From the NCBI GenBank assembly GCA_944364705.1, contig CALVWH010000032.1:1-19457 (forward strand): 19,457 bases of DNA, read 5' to 3'. Position numbers and translations under genes: made by a program. Shown here piece after piece: positions 14,216 through 19,457 of the stretch. Within the stretch, counting starts at the first letter, position 1. Every line of letters begins with the position of its first letter. The notes under the pieces were generated by a model, which saw nothing but the letters and a program-made list of their open reading frames with translations, was not told the origin of the DNA and did not search any database. Source of the stretch: an uncultured Bacilli bacterium. Lineage in GTDB: Bacteria; Bacillota_I; Bacilli_A; RF39; UBA660.

Positions 14216-14233
14216 TTTTTGTTATAACAAAAA
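14216..14233 (+). promoter_or_regulatory. Palindrome overlapping the sirA -10 region
   Basis: TTTTTGTTATAACAAAAA is a perfect 18-bp palindrome without a loop. It contains TGtTATAAC (14220-14228), an extended -10 ending 16 nt before ATG 14245. It could be a promoter/operator for sirA, or serve as a poor terminator for the upstream M16 gene, which has no other one. No Spo0A box (TGTCGAA or its complement) was seen nearby. Confidence 0.5.
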
Positions 14234-14244
14234 GGGTGATTGTT

Positions 14245-14649
14245 ATGAGAGAATATTATCTTTTTTTCATCAAAAAAGAAATTTACCCGATTTATCATAA
14301 AAAAAGTGCTTCTTTCTATCGTATTTTTTCAAAACTACGATCTTGTGATAAAAACAATTATGCTTATGGAACTTCGATTTTCTTTCAATTATGTGATTTG
14401 GTTCCAAAAACAAGATTACAAACCTATTTTCAAAAAAAACAAATAAAAGACAAAAATGGAATTTTTCTTTTCGAAAAAGAAAAAGCAATCGTTCGAATTA
14501 TGAGACCTTGTATTTATATTAAAACGAAGAAAAATTTGCCTTCTTTATTTAAACTTTTTCTTTATGTTCATCCCAATATTTTTATTTGTGATTTCGAAAA
14601 TCAAGATTATTTTTGGTTAGAACAATATCAAAAATTTTATCAAAAATGA
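14245..14649 (+). CDS. sirA: Divergent SirA (sporulation inhibitor of replication)
   Basis: A 134-residue protein (B. subtilis SirA is ~148). The N-terminus MREYYLFFIKKEIYPIYHKK matches the REYY.F.IK.E....Y..K pattern of SirA. The C-terminus, FKLFLYVHPNIFICDF then YFWL (103-124), matches SirA's ending, where a helix, a conserved 'DF' and an aromatic-W-L close the protein; the middle is diverged. In B. subtilis SirA (YneE), induced by Spo0A~P, binds DnaA domain I and blocks new replication rounds during sporulation. sirA (yneE) is next to yneF there, and yneF is the next + strand gene here. The frame opens at GTG 14236, but ATG 14245 with AAGGGTGAT (14232-14240) is preferred. The 3' end overlaps a minus-strand gene by 10 bp with no intervening terminator. 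Assignment is by pattern plus synteny. Confidence 0.72.
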   Translation: MREYYLFFIKKEIYPIYHKKSASFYRIFSKLRSCDKNNYAYGTSIFFQLCDLVPKTRLQTYFQKKQIKDKNGIFLFEKEKAIVRIMRPCIYIKTKKNLPSLFKLFLYVHPNIFICDFENQDYFWLEQYQKFYQK

Positions 14650-15056
14650 CGTTTTTTTAACTTCTTTTCCAATTTCTTTTCTCTTTGTTCTTCTTGATAA
14701 ATCCTCAGTTCTTCTCGATCTAAAGTTTGTAAATACTTTAATAAAAACATTTGACTTTCTTTCTTTTTTTCTTCCTCTTCTTTTTGTTTTTGATAACATA
14801 AAAGGTCTTCCTTTAAAAACCTTTCTTTTTTTTCCTCAATTTCCATAGAAAGTCTATGGATTTTTTCATCTAATTTCTCATTTTCTTTTTGTAAAAATAA
14901 AGCAGCATCTAAAAACGTAGACCCAAGAAAAAAAGGAAGATTCTGTAAATTCTTTTTCTCTTCTTGTAAAAATTGCTTTTGTTTTTCCCGTTCCTCTTTT
15001 CTTTCATGTAAATTTTGATATTCCATAGAAAGACTTTTTAATTTTTTTTGCTTCAT
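14640..15056 (-). CDS. Charged coiled-coil protein, unknown (138 aa), convergent with sirA
   Basis: The only convincing minus-strand gene. The 138-residue product is very rich in Lys, Glu, Gln and Leu with heptad-like spacing over residues ~1-35 and ~56-135 (KLKSLSMEYQNLHERKEERE; ENEKLDEKIHRLSMEIEEKK), interrupted by a hydrophobic hinge NLPFFLGSTFLDAALFLQ (39-56). The start is supported by a good minus-strand SD (AAGGAAAGGA, plus-strand complement just above 15062). The purine-rich strand is the minus strand here, as for the real genes elsewhere on the + strand. I do not recognise a family; long coiled coils give unreliable similarity to FliJ-, SMC- or myosin-like proteins. It sits between sirA and yneF, which are adjacent in Bacillus, and its 3' end overlaps sirA by 10 bp. 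Confidence 0.7.
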   Translation of the reverse strand: MKQKKLKSLSMEYQNLHERKEEREKQKQFLQEEKKNLQNLPFFLGSTFLDAALFLQKENEKLDEKIHRLSMEIEEKKERFLKEDLLCYQKQKEEEEKKKESQMFLLKYLQTLDREELRIYQEEQREKKLEKKLKKRHF

Positions 15057-15136
15057 ATCGTATCCTTTCCTTAAACTTTATGAAAAAAAAAGAGAGAATA
15101 TGCTTTTCTATTGTAATTTTCTCAAAAATTTAGTAA

Positions 15137-15142
15137 TATAAT
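15137..15142 (+). promoter_or_regulatory. -10 box (TATAAT) for yneF
   Basis: Perfect TATAAT 20 nt before ATG 15163. The only -35-like hexamer, TTGTAA at 15111-15116, has a long 20-nt spacer. The 106-nt gap between this gene and the divergent minus-strand coiled-coil gene must hold both promoters. Confidence 0.5.
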
Positions 15143-15162
15143 TAGTAGGAAGGAAGGATAAT

Positions 15163-15384
15163 ATGGGAGCATTTCTTATTGATTTATTAAAAGTTCTTAT
15201 TGGTTTTGTCCTTGGAGCAGTTGCTGGCTTTTTCCTAGCAAGAAACTATATGAAAAAATATATGAAAAAAAATTCACCAATTAATGAACAAATGGTGAAA
15301 GCAATGATGAGCCAGATGGGAAGAACACCAAGTCAAAAACAAGTAAATCAAGTCATGAAAATGATGAATAAAAATATGAATTAG
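15163..15384 (+). CDS. yneF: YneF family membrane protein (UPF0154)
   Basis: A 73-residue single-pass membrane protein: an N-terminal helix (~4-26, FLIDLLKVLIGFVLGAVAGFFLA ending in ARNY), a basic stretch MKKYMKK, then the family signature PINEQMVKAMMSQMGRTPSQKQVNQVMKMM (39-68). Length and pattern match UPF0154/YneF almost exactly. Its function is not established. The SD is AAGGAAGGA just before ATG 15163. In Bacillus it follows sirA directly; here a minus-strand gene is placed between them. A terminator overlaps its stop codon, so it is monocistronic. Confidence 0.92.
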   Translation: MGAFLIDLLKVLIGFVLGAVAGFFLARNYMKKYMKKNSPINEQMVKAMMSQMGRTPSQKQVNQVMKMMNKNMN

Positions 15385-15410
15385 AAAGAAAAAAACTTTC
15401 TTTTTTTTTT
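15383..15410 (+). terminator. yneF terminator
   Basis: AGAAAG (15383-15388) pairs with CTTTCT (15396-15401) around an A7 loop and is followed by T9. It starts within the stop codon. Confidence 0.75.
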
Positions 15411-15441
15411 CTTTTTCATATAGTATATTGAGGTGAAGAAA

Positions 15442-16053
15442 ATGAAGCCAATAATTGGAGTTCTTTTACGAAAAGAAATTACGAAAGAAGAAAATGAAGT
15501 TATGGTTCTTTATCAAAACATTTACCAAGCATTAAAACATTATGGTGCGACTGTGATTGGCATCGATACGTTTGATTCTAGGGTTCTTTCTTTGTGTGAT
15601 GGTCTTGTAGGACAAGGAGGAGACGATATTCGATTTGAAGATAAAGAAATTATTCTTTATGCGTATCAAAAAGAAATTCCTTTTTTAGGAATTTGTTTAG
15701 GAATGCAAGAAATGGGGGTATTCTTTGATGGAACGTTAGGTGATTTTAAAGATTCTTTCCATAAACAAATCAAAGACTATGTACATGAAGTTACCATCAA
15801 AAAAGATAGTTTTTTATATCAAATTGTCGGAAAAGAAAAAATAAACGTAAATAGTCGTCATAAATCTTTTGTAGAAAAAACATCCCTTTCTACGTGTGCT
15901 ACTTATGACCATACCATAGAAGCGATTGAAGATAAAACAAAACCATTTTTTTTAGGAGTACAGTGGCATCCAGAAGCGATGATTTCTTATGATGAAGATG
16001 CGGATAAGATTTTATCTGCTTTTGTGAAAGCTTGTGAAAATCGTGACGCTTGA
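15442..16053 (+). CDS. Class I glutamine-amidotransferase-fold hydrolase (peptidase C26), coupled to murF
   Basis: A 203-residue protein, short for the gamma-glutamyl-GABA hydrolase/C26 family (~230-250). The triad is visible: nucleophile C85 in GICLGMQ (83-89) and H176/E178 in GVQWHPE (172-178); GLVGQGGDDI (54-63) and VNSRHKSF (136-143) are C26-like. Such enzymes hydrolyse gamma-glutamyl amide bonds or act as amidotransferase subunits. An in-frame GTG at 15433 lies inside the SD, so ATG 15442 with AGGTGA (15431-15436) is used; a TATAGT box (15419-15424) lies just upstream. Its 3' end overlaps murF by 20 bp. This pairing suggests a role in peptidoglycan stem-peptide chemistry, for example gamma-D-Glu bonds; that is inference. 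It lacks a MurT-like partner, so a GatD assignment is not supported. Confidence 0.85.
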   Translation: MKPIIGVLLRKEITKEENEVMVLYQNIYQALKHYGATVIGIDTFDSRVLSLCDGLVGQGGDDIRFEDKEIILYAYQKEIPFLGICLGMQEMGVFFDGTLGDFKDSFHKQIKDYVHEVTIKKDSFLYQIVGKEKINVNSRHKSFVEKTSLSTCATYDHTIEAIEDKTKPFFLGVQWHPEAMISYDEDADKILSAFVKACENRDA

Positions 16054-17341
16054 TTTTTTAGCGAATCTTGTATCTGGAACGATTGAATATCGAAAAAAAG
16101 AAACGTTCAAAAAAATAAGAATCGATACTAGAATTTTAGAAAAAGGGGATTGTTTTCTAGCCATTGTTGGAAAAGAAAAAGATGGTCATGATTATATAGA
16201 AGAAGCCATGAGAAAAAAGGCGAGTGTTATTATTTATAGTAACGATCATTCTTTTTCCAAAGAAGTTAGTAGAATTCGTGTTTCCGATACCAAACAAGCA
16301 CTTTTTCTTCTTGCTTCTTATTTTTTAGAAACTTACCGAAAACCAGTGATTGCGATTACTGGGAGTAATGGAAAAACCACAACCAAAGAATGGATTTCTT
16401 ATTTTTTAAACGATCATTATAAAGTATTAAAATGTCCGAAAAACTATAACAATAAAATAGGAGTATCGTTAACGTTATTAGAACTTGATGATACGTATAA
16501 TTACCTTTTACTAGAATTTGGAATGAATCATGAAAAAGAAATTGAAGAACTTTCTTTGCTTACCCATCCAGATCTAGCCATAATTACCAATATTGGATCT
16601 GCTCATATTGGAAATCTAGGAAGTAAAAAAAAGATTTTTGAAGCCAAAAAAGAAATTTTAGCAGGAATGGATCATGGCGTTTTGTTGGTGAATGGAAAAG
16701 ATCCTTTTTTAAGAAGAATGTATAATCCAAATATATTTAAAGTTGGTTTGGATTGTTGTGTTCCAAAACAAGTAAAAACTACATGGGAACAAACAACATT
16801 TGTTTTACCTTATAAAGGAAAAGAATATTTCTTTGAAACGCCATCGATTGGAAGGTTAAGTTTATCTAATTTGCTGATTGCGATTCAACTTAGTCTTTTT
16901 CTTTGTATTCCGATCGAAGAACTTCAAAGAAAAACGAAACAATTTTCTAATTTACCAGGAAGATTAGAAAAAACAAAAGGAAAATTTATATTAATTGATG
17001 ATTCTTATAATGCCAGTTATGAGTCTGCGAAAAATATCTGCTCTCTTTTAGAAAAAGAAAAACAATCGAAAATTTTTATTTTCGGAGATTTTTTAGAGCT
17101 TGGAAAATATCGAAAACGTTATCATAAAAAAATAAATAGAATGCTTAAAAAAATACCAAATAAAGAAGTTCTTTTGGTAGGAAAAGAAACCAAAAGGATT
17201 CGTGGAAAACATTTTGAAAACAATAAAGAATTAAAACGATATTTACAAAAAATCAATTTACAAGAAAAAATTGTCATAGTAAAAGGTTCTAGAAACATGC
17301 ATTTAGAAGAAATTAGTCAGTTTTTAAAAGAATCTTTGTAA
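16034..17341 (+). CDS. murF: UDP-N-acetylmuramoyl-tripeptide--D-alanyl-D-alanine ligase
   Basis: A 435-residue Mur ligase (family ~450). The N-terminal substrate domain has the RIDTRILEKGDCFLAIVGKE stretch (29-48), with D31-T-R as in MurF. The ATP P-loop is GSNGKTTTKEW (110-120); PKNYNNKIGVSLTLLEL (135-151) and EFGMNHEKEIEEL (161-173) are MurF hallmarks; NIGSAHIGNLGS (186-197) carries the metal/ATP His; the C-terminal domain has IDDSYNASYESAK (321-333) and FGDFLELGKYRKRYH (350-364). It adds D-Ala-D-Ala to UDP-MurNAc-tripeptide in the cytosol. The start is GTG 16034 (alternatively GTG 16043), lacking a strong SD and probably coupled to the overlapping hydrolase gene. No hairpin terminator is obvious after it. 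The closing KGSRNMHLEEI is typical. Confidence 0.94.
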   Translation: MKIVTLDFLANLVSGTIEYRKKETFKKIRIDTRILEKGDCFLAIVGKEKDGHDYIEEAMRKKASVIIYSNDHSFSKEVSRIRVSDTKQALFLLASYFLETYRKPVIAITGSNGKTTTKEWISYFLNDHYKVLKCPKNYNNKIGVSLTLLELDDTYNYLLLEFGMNHEKEIEELSLLTHPDLAIITNIGSAHIGNLGSKKKIFEAKKEILAGMDHGVLLVNGKDPFLRRMYNPNIFKVGLDCCVPKQVKTTWEQTTFVLPYKGKEYFFETPSIGRLSLSNLLIAIQLSLFLCIPIEELQRKTKQFSNLPGRLEKTKGKFILIDDSYNASYESAKNICSLLEKEKQSKIFIFGDFLELGKYRKRYHKKINRMLKKIPNKEVLLVGKETKRIRGKHFENNKELKRYLQKINLQEKIVIVKGSRNMHLEEISQFLKESL

Positions 17342-17360
17342 TTTTTTTATATCGAAAACG

Positions 17361-17388
17361 TTTACAAATGAAAAAAATATGTTATAAT
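17361..17388 (+). promoter_or_regulatory. rpsB-tsf promoter
   Basis: TTTACA (17361-17366), a 16-nt spacer and TATAAT (17383-17388) with an extended -10 TG (17380-17381). Transcription should begin near 17395, leaving a leader of about 100 nt before the rpsB ATG, far longer than at other genes in the window. Confidence 0.8.
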
Positions 17389-17394
17389 AAATAT

Positions 17395-17482
17395 GGCTTT
17401 TTCAAATACACACATTATGGATTTTTATGCCGAGTGCCGTTTTGGTGGTATAAAAAGTAGAAGTAATGGAGGAAATAACGAA
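17395..17482 (+). promoter_or_regulatory. Structured 5' leader of rpsB, candidate ribosomal-protein autoregulatory element
   Basis: The leader folds into a long hairpin: an outer CATTA/TAATG stem (17413-17417 with 17464-17468), an asymmetric internal loop (4 and 7 nt), then a 10-bp stem TTTTTATGCC (17422-17431) with GGTATAAAAA (17447-17456, one G-U), a 4-nt one-sided bulge GAGT and an inner GCC/GGT stem capped by GTTTT. The SD (17483-17489) lies just 3' of the fold. Position before rpsB suggests translational feedback by S2, as known for rpsB leaders in some bacteria. No match to a named Rfam leader is claimed. Confidence 0.55.
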
Positions 17483-17495
17483 AAGGAGGAAAAAT

Positions 17496-18503
17496 ATGTC
17501 TGTTGTTTCTATGAATTTATTGCTTGAAGCAGGAGTACATTTTGGACATCAAACAAAAAGATGGAATCCAAAAATGGCAGAATATATTTTCACTGCTCGC
17601 GATGGAATTTATATTATTGATTTACAAAAAACAGCAAAAAAAATTGATGAGGCTTATGAAGCATTAAATGCGATTGCCGCAAATGGTGGAAAGGTTTTAT
17701 TTGTTGGAACAAGAAAACAAGCAAGCGATGCGATTAAGGAAGAAGCTACTAGAGCAAATTCTTATTATGTTGCAGAACGTTGGCTTGGAGGAACGCTTAC
17801 CAACTTTAGAACAATTCGTAAAAGAGTAAAACGTTTAGAAGAAATTGAAAAAATGGAAAAAGATGGTATTTTCGAAGTTTTACCAAAGAAAGAAGTTATT
17901 GGATTAAAAAAAGAATACGATAAGTTAAATAAACTTTTATGTGGTATTCGTGATATGGTAAAATTACCAAATGCGATGTTTATCGTTGATCCATCAAAAG
18001 AAGAAATTGCGATTCGTGAAGCTCGTAAATTACATATTCCAGTATTTGGAATTGTTGATACAAACTGTGATCCAGATATGGTAGATTATGTAATTCCAGC
18101 AAATGACGATGCAATTCGTGCTGTAAAATTAATTACTGGTGTTATGGCAAATGCCGTAGCAAGTGCTCAAGGTGGAAAAATGAATGACTATACATCGGAT
18201 CGAAAAGAAGAAAAAGCAGAAGATATCATGCAAAGAGCTTTAGAAACGGTAAAAAGAAAAGAAGATCGTAAAAGATTTGATAATAAAAAAGATAAAAAAC
18301 CATTTAATAAAGAAAAGAAACCATTTGTAAAAAAAGAAAATCCTGTATCTGAAACAAAAGAAGAAAAAGTAGAGAAAAAAGAAGAAAAAGCCGTAGATTT
18401 TGAATCTTTAACTGTTTCAGAACTTCGTAATCTTGCAAAAGAAAAAGAAGTGAAAGGATATAGTACAATGAAAAAAGCAGAATTAATTGATGCTTTAAAA
18501 TAA
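17496..18503 (+). CDS. rpsB: 30S ribosomal protein S2 with C-terminal Rho_N/SAP-like extension
   Basis: A 335-residue S2, well above the usual ~230-260. Residues 1-~228 are canonical: LLEAGVHFGHQTKRWNPKM (9-27), FTARDGIYIIDL (32-43), VGTRKQA (70-76), WLGGTLTNF (96-104), PVFGIVDTNCDPD (182-194) and IPANDDAIRA (200-209). A Lys/Glu-rich, low-complexity linker follows (~232-302). The last ~32 residues, LTVSELRNLAKEKEVKGYS then TMKKAELIDALK (305-335), match the Rho_N (Rho N-terminal)/SAP-like helical fold. ATG 17466 is in frame but lies in the leader hairpin; ATG 17496 is chosen because AAGGAGG (17483-17489) is 6 nt upstream. S2 is a late-assembling 30S protein; the extra domain may bind RNA. Confidence 0.95.
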   Translation: MSVVSMNLLLEAGVHFGHQTKRWNPKMAEYIFTARDGIYIIDLQKTAKKIDEAYEALNAIAANGGKVLFVGTRKQASDAIKEEATRANSYYVAERWLGGTLTNFRTIRKRVKRLEEIEKMEKDGIFEVLPKKEVIGLKKEYDKLNKLLCGIRDMVKLPNAMFIVDPSKEEIAIREARKLHIPVFGIVDTNCDPDMVDYVIPANDDAIRAVKLITGVMANAVASAQGGKMNDYTSDRKEEKAEDIMQRALETVKRKEDRKRFDNKKDKKPFNKEKKPFVKKENPVSETKEEKVEKKEEKAVDFESLTVSELRNLAKEKEVKGYSTMKKAELIDALK

Positions 18504-18508
18504 ATTAC

Positions 18509-18531
18509 AAGATGGTGTAAACCATCTTTTT
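18509..18531 (+). terminator. Intercistronic hairpin (attenuator) between rpsB and tsf
   Basis: A perfect 8-bp stem AAGATGGT (18509-18516) / ACCATCTT (18521-18528) with a GTAA (GNRA-type) loop, followed by a short U tract. No -10 box lies between it and tsf, so tsf must be transcribed by read-through; partial termination would set the S2:EF-Ts ratio. Confidence 0.75.
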
Positions 18532-18549
18532 GTGTAAGGAGGAAAAGAA

Positions 18550-19431
18550 ATGGTAACTGCTAGTTTAGTAAAAGAATTAAGAGAAAAAACTGGAGCTGGA
18601 ATGCTTGATTGTAAAAAAGCATTAGAAGCTACTGGTGCAAACATGGATCAAGCAATTGATTGGCTTAGAGAAAAAGGAATTTCTAAAGCTGAGAAAAAAG
18701 CTGGTAGAATTGCTGCAGAAGGAATCGCAGATGTTCTTGTAAATGGAGATTCTGCGGTTATTGTAGAAGTAAATTCAGAAACAGATTTCGTTGCGAAAAA
18801 CGAAGAATTTAAAACTCTTGTAAAAGCAATTTTAAATACCATTATGGAAAATGATCCACAAACGGTAGAAGATGTTTTAAGCCTTCCTTATGAAGGGAAA
18901 ACAATTGGTGATCTTATCATTGAAAAAACATCAAAAATTGGAGAAAAATTAAGTTTACGTCGTTTTCAAAAAGTTACGAAAAAAGACGGAGAAGTTTTCG
19001 GATCTTATATTCATATGGGAGGCAAAATTGCTGTTTTAACAGTTCTTGCGAACACAAACGAAGAAGTTGCAAAAGATGTTGCGATGCATGCAGCTGCAAT
19101 GAGACCAAGTTATGTTAGCATAGAAGACGTACCAGAAGATGTTATTGAAAGAGAAAAAACTGTTTTAACAGAACAAGTAATTAATGAAGGAAAACCAAAA
19201 GAAATGGCTGAAAAAATTGTTCAAGGAAAATTACATAAATTTTATAGTGATGTTTGCTTAAAAGAACAAATTTTCATTAAAGCTGAAAATAAAGAAACGG
19301 TTTCAAAATATGTTCAAAACAATGGAGGAACCATCGTATCTATGATTCGTTTCGAAGTTGGAGAAGGTATGGAGAAAAAAGAAGAAAATTTTGCTGAAGA
19401 AGTTATGAGTCAAGTAAACAGTGTAAACTAG
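18550..19431 (+). CDS. tsf: Translation elongation factor Ts
   Basis: A 293-residue EF-Ts of normal length, the nucleotide-exchange factor for EF-Tu. The N-terminal UBA-like domain holds VKELREKTGAGMLDCKKAL (7-25), and the core holds the EF-Tu-contacting TDFVAKN (78-84). The dimerisation and C-terminal subdomains are typical (HMGGKIAVLTVL; AMHAAAMRP; GKLHKFYSDVCLKEQ). SD AAGGAGG lies just before ATG 18550. It is the second gene of the rpsB-tsf operon, separated from rpsB by 46 nt that contain a terminator-like hairpin. A T-tract terminator begins at the stop codon. Nothing is missing. Confidence 0.97.
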   Translation: MVTASLVKELREKTGAGMLDCKKALEATGANMDQAIDWLREKGISKAEKKAGRIAAEGIADVLVNGDSAVIVEVNSETDFVAKNEEFKTLVKAILNTIMENDPQTVEDVLSLPYEGKTIGDLIIEKTSKIGEKLSLRRFQKVTKKDGEVFGSYIHMGGKIAVLTVLANTNEEVAKDVAMHAAAMRPSYVSIEDVPEDVIEREKTVLTEQVINEGKPKEMAEKIVQGKLHKFYSDVCLKEQIFIKAENKETVSKYVQNNGGTIVSMIRFEVGEGMEKKEENFAEEVMSQVNSVN

Positions 19432-19454
19432 AAAGATTTTCTTTCTTTTTTTTT
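19431..19454 (+). terminator. tsf terminator
   Basis: GAAAGA (19431-19436) pairs with TCTTTC (19440-19445) around a TTT loop and runs into T9 (19446-19454). It overlaps the tsf stop codon. Confidence 0.75.
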
Positions 19455-19457
19455 ATG

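Noticed and set aside
15442..16053. C26 hydrolase as GatD of the MurT-GatD lipid II amidase
   Set aside because: The motifs (VNSRHKSF, GVQWHPE) are C26/PuuD-like and the partner is a complete MurF, not MurT.
17466..17495. ATG 17466 as the rpsB start (10 extra residues)
   Set aside because: No SD is upstream, it lies in the leader hairpin, and ATG 17496 has an ideal AAGGAGG.
17417..17527. 36-codon ORF in the rpsB leader as a leader peptide
   Set aside because: It has no SD, its start lies in the outer stem of the leader fold and it runs out of frame into rpsB; probably chance.
1..19457. Genetic code 4 (TGA = Trp) because of the very AT-rich composition
   Set aside because: Many genes end with TGA exactly at family-typical lengths and at ATGA junctions; Trp is TGG throughout.

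Overview
The window is an AT-rich, densely packed chromosomal stretch of a low-GC Bacillota (Firmicutes) bacterium. Coding strands are rich in A and G (Lys/Glu/Ile-rich proteins), and nearly every gene is on the + strand. TGA is used as an ordinary stop at many ends (yqfC, vanZ-like, ybeY-dgkA region, cdd, era, sirA), so the code is standard and this is not a Mycoplasma-type code-4 genome. Gene content and order match Bacilli: a yqfC-yqfD-ybeY-dgkA-cdd-era-yqzL-recO block, a sirA/yneF block and rpsB-tsf. Together with the BspA-like surface protein this fits an uncultured gut-type Bacilli/Erysipelotrichia-like lineage, but the exact taxon cannot be read from the sequence. yqfC, yqfD and a divergent SirA all point to endospore formation.

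Layout. 1-1170: 3' part of a BspA-like (DUF285) surface protein with eight 26-residue repeats, closed by a terminator. 1234-7225: a long operon of overlapping genes: yqfC, yqfD, a VanZ-like membrane protein, ybeY, dgkA, two unrecognised small proteins, cdd, era, a 36-residue YqzL-like gene, a DUF1653 gene and recO. 7290-8681: a monocistronic COG2509-type FAD oxidoreductase. 8747-9207: two small membrane proteins, the second only 51 residues. 9270-10840: ruvAB. 10955-14199: deoD plus a pair of M16 peptidase-like proteins, one catalytic and one not. 14245-14649: sirA, convergent and 10 bp overlapping with a minus-strand coiled-coil gene (14640-15056). 15163-15384: yneF. 15442-17341: a class I glutamine-amidotransferase-fold hydrolase overlapping murF. 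17496-19431: rpsB-tsf with a structured leader and an intercistronic hairpin. No gene-free gap exceeds about 155 bp; no rRNA, tRNA, CRISPR array, IS element or phage gene was seen.

How it works together. Most of the window is housekeeping: 16S rRNA and ribosome maturation (YbeY, Era), recombination repair (RecO, RuvAB), nucleoside salvage (Cdd, DeoD), cell wall (MurF, undecaprenol/diacylglycerol kinase) and translation (S2, EF-Ts). Sporulation-linked genes are threaded through it. Promoters share one style: a TATAAT-like box, often with an upstream TG, ends only 16-20 nt before the start codon, so mRNA leaders should be about 10-13 nt. rpsB, with about 107 nt between its -10 box and its start codon, is the exception.

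Most worth a second look: Asn at position 204 of DeoD where the catalytic Asp is expected; a Rho_N/SAP-like domain on the C-terminus of ribosomal protein S2; the structured rpsB leader; the divergent SirA with an antisense coiled-coil neighbour; the amidotransferase-like protein coupled to MurF; and two unknown small proteins inside the dgkA-cdd interval. I see no clear anti-phage or other unprecedented multi-gene system here.
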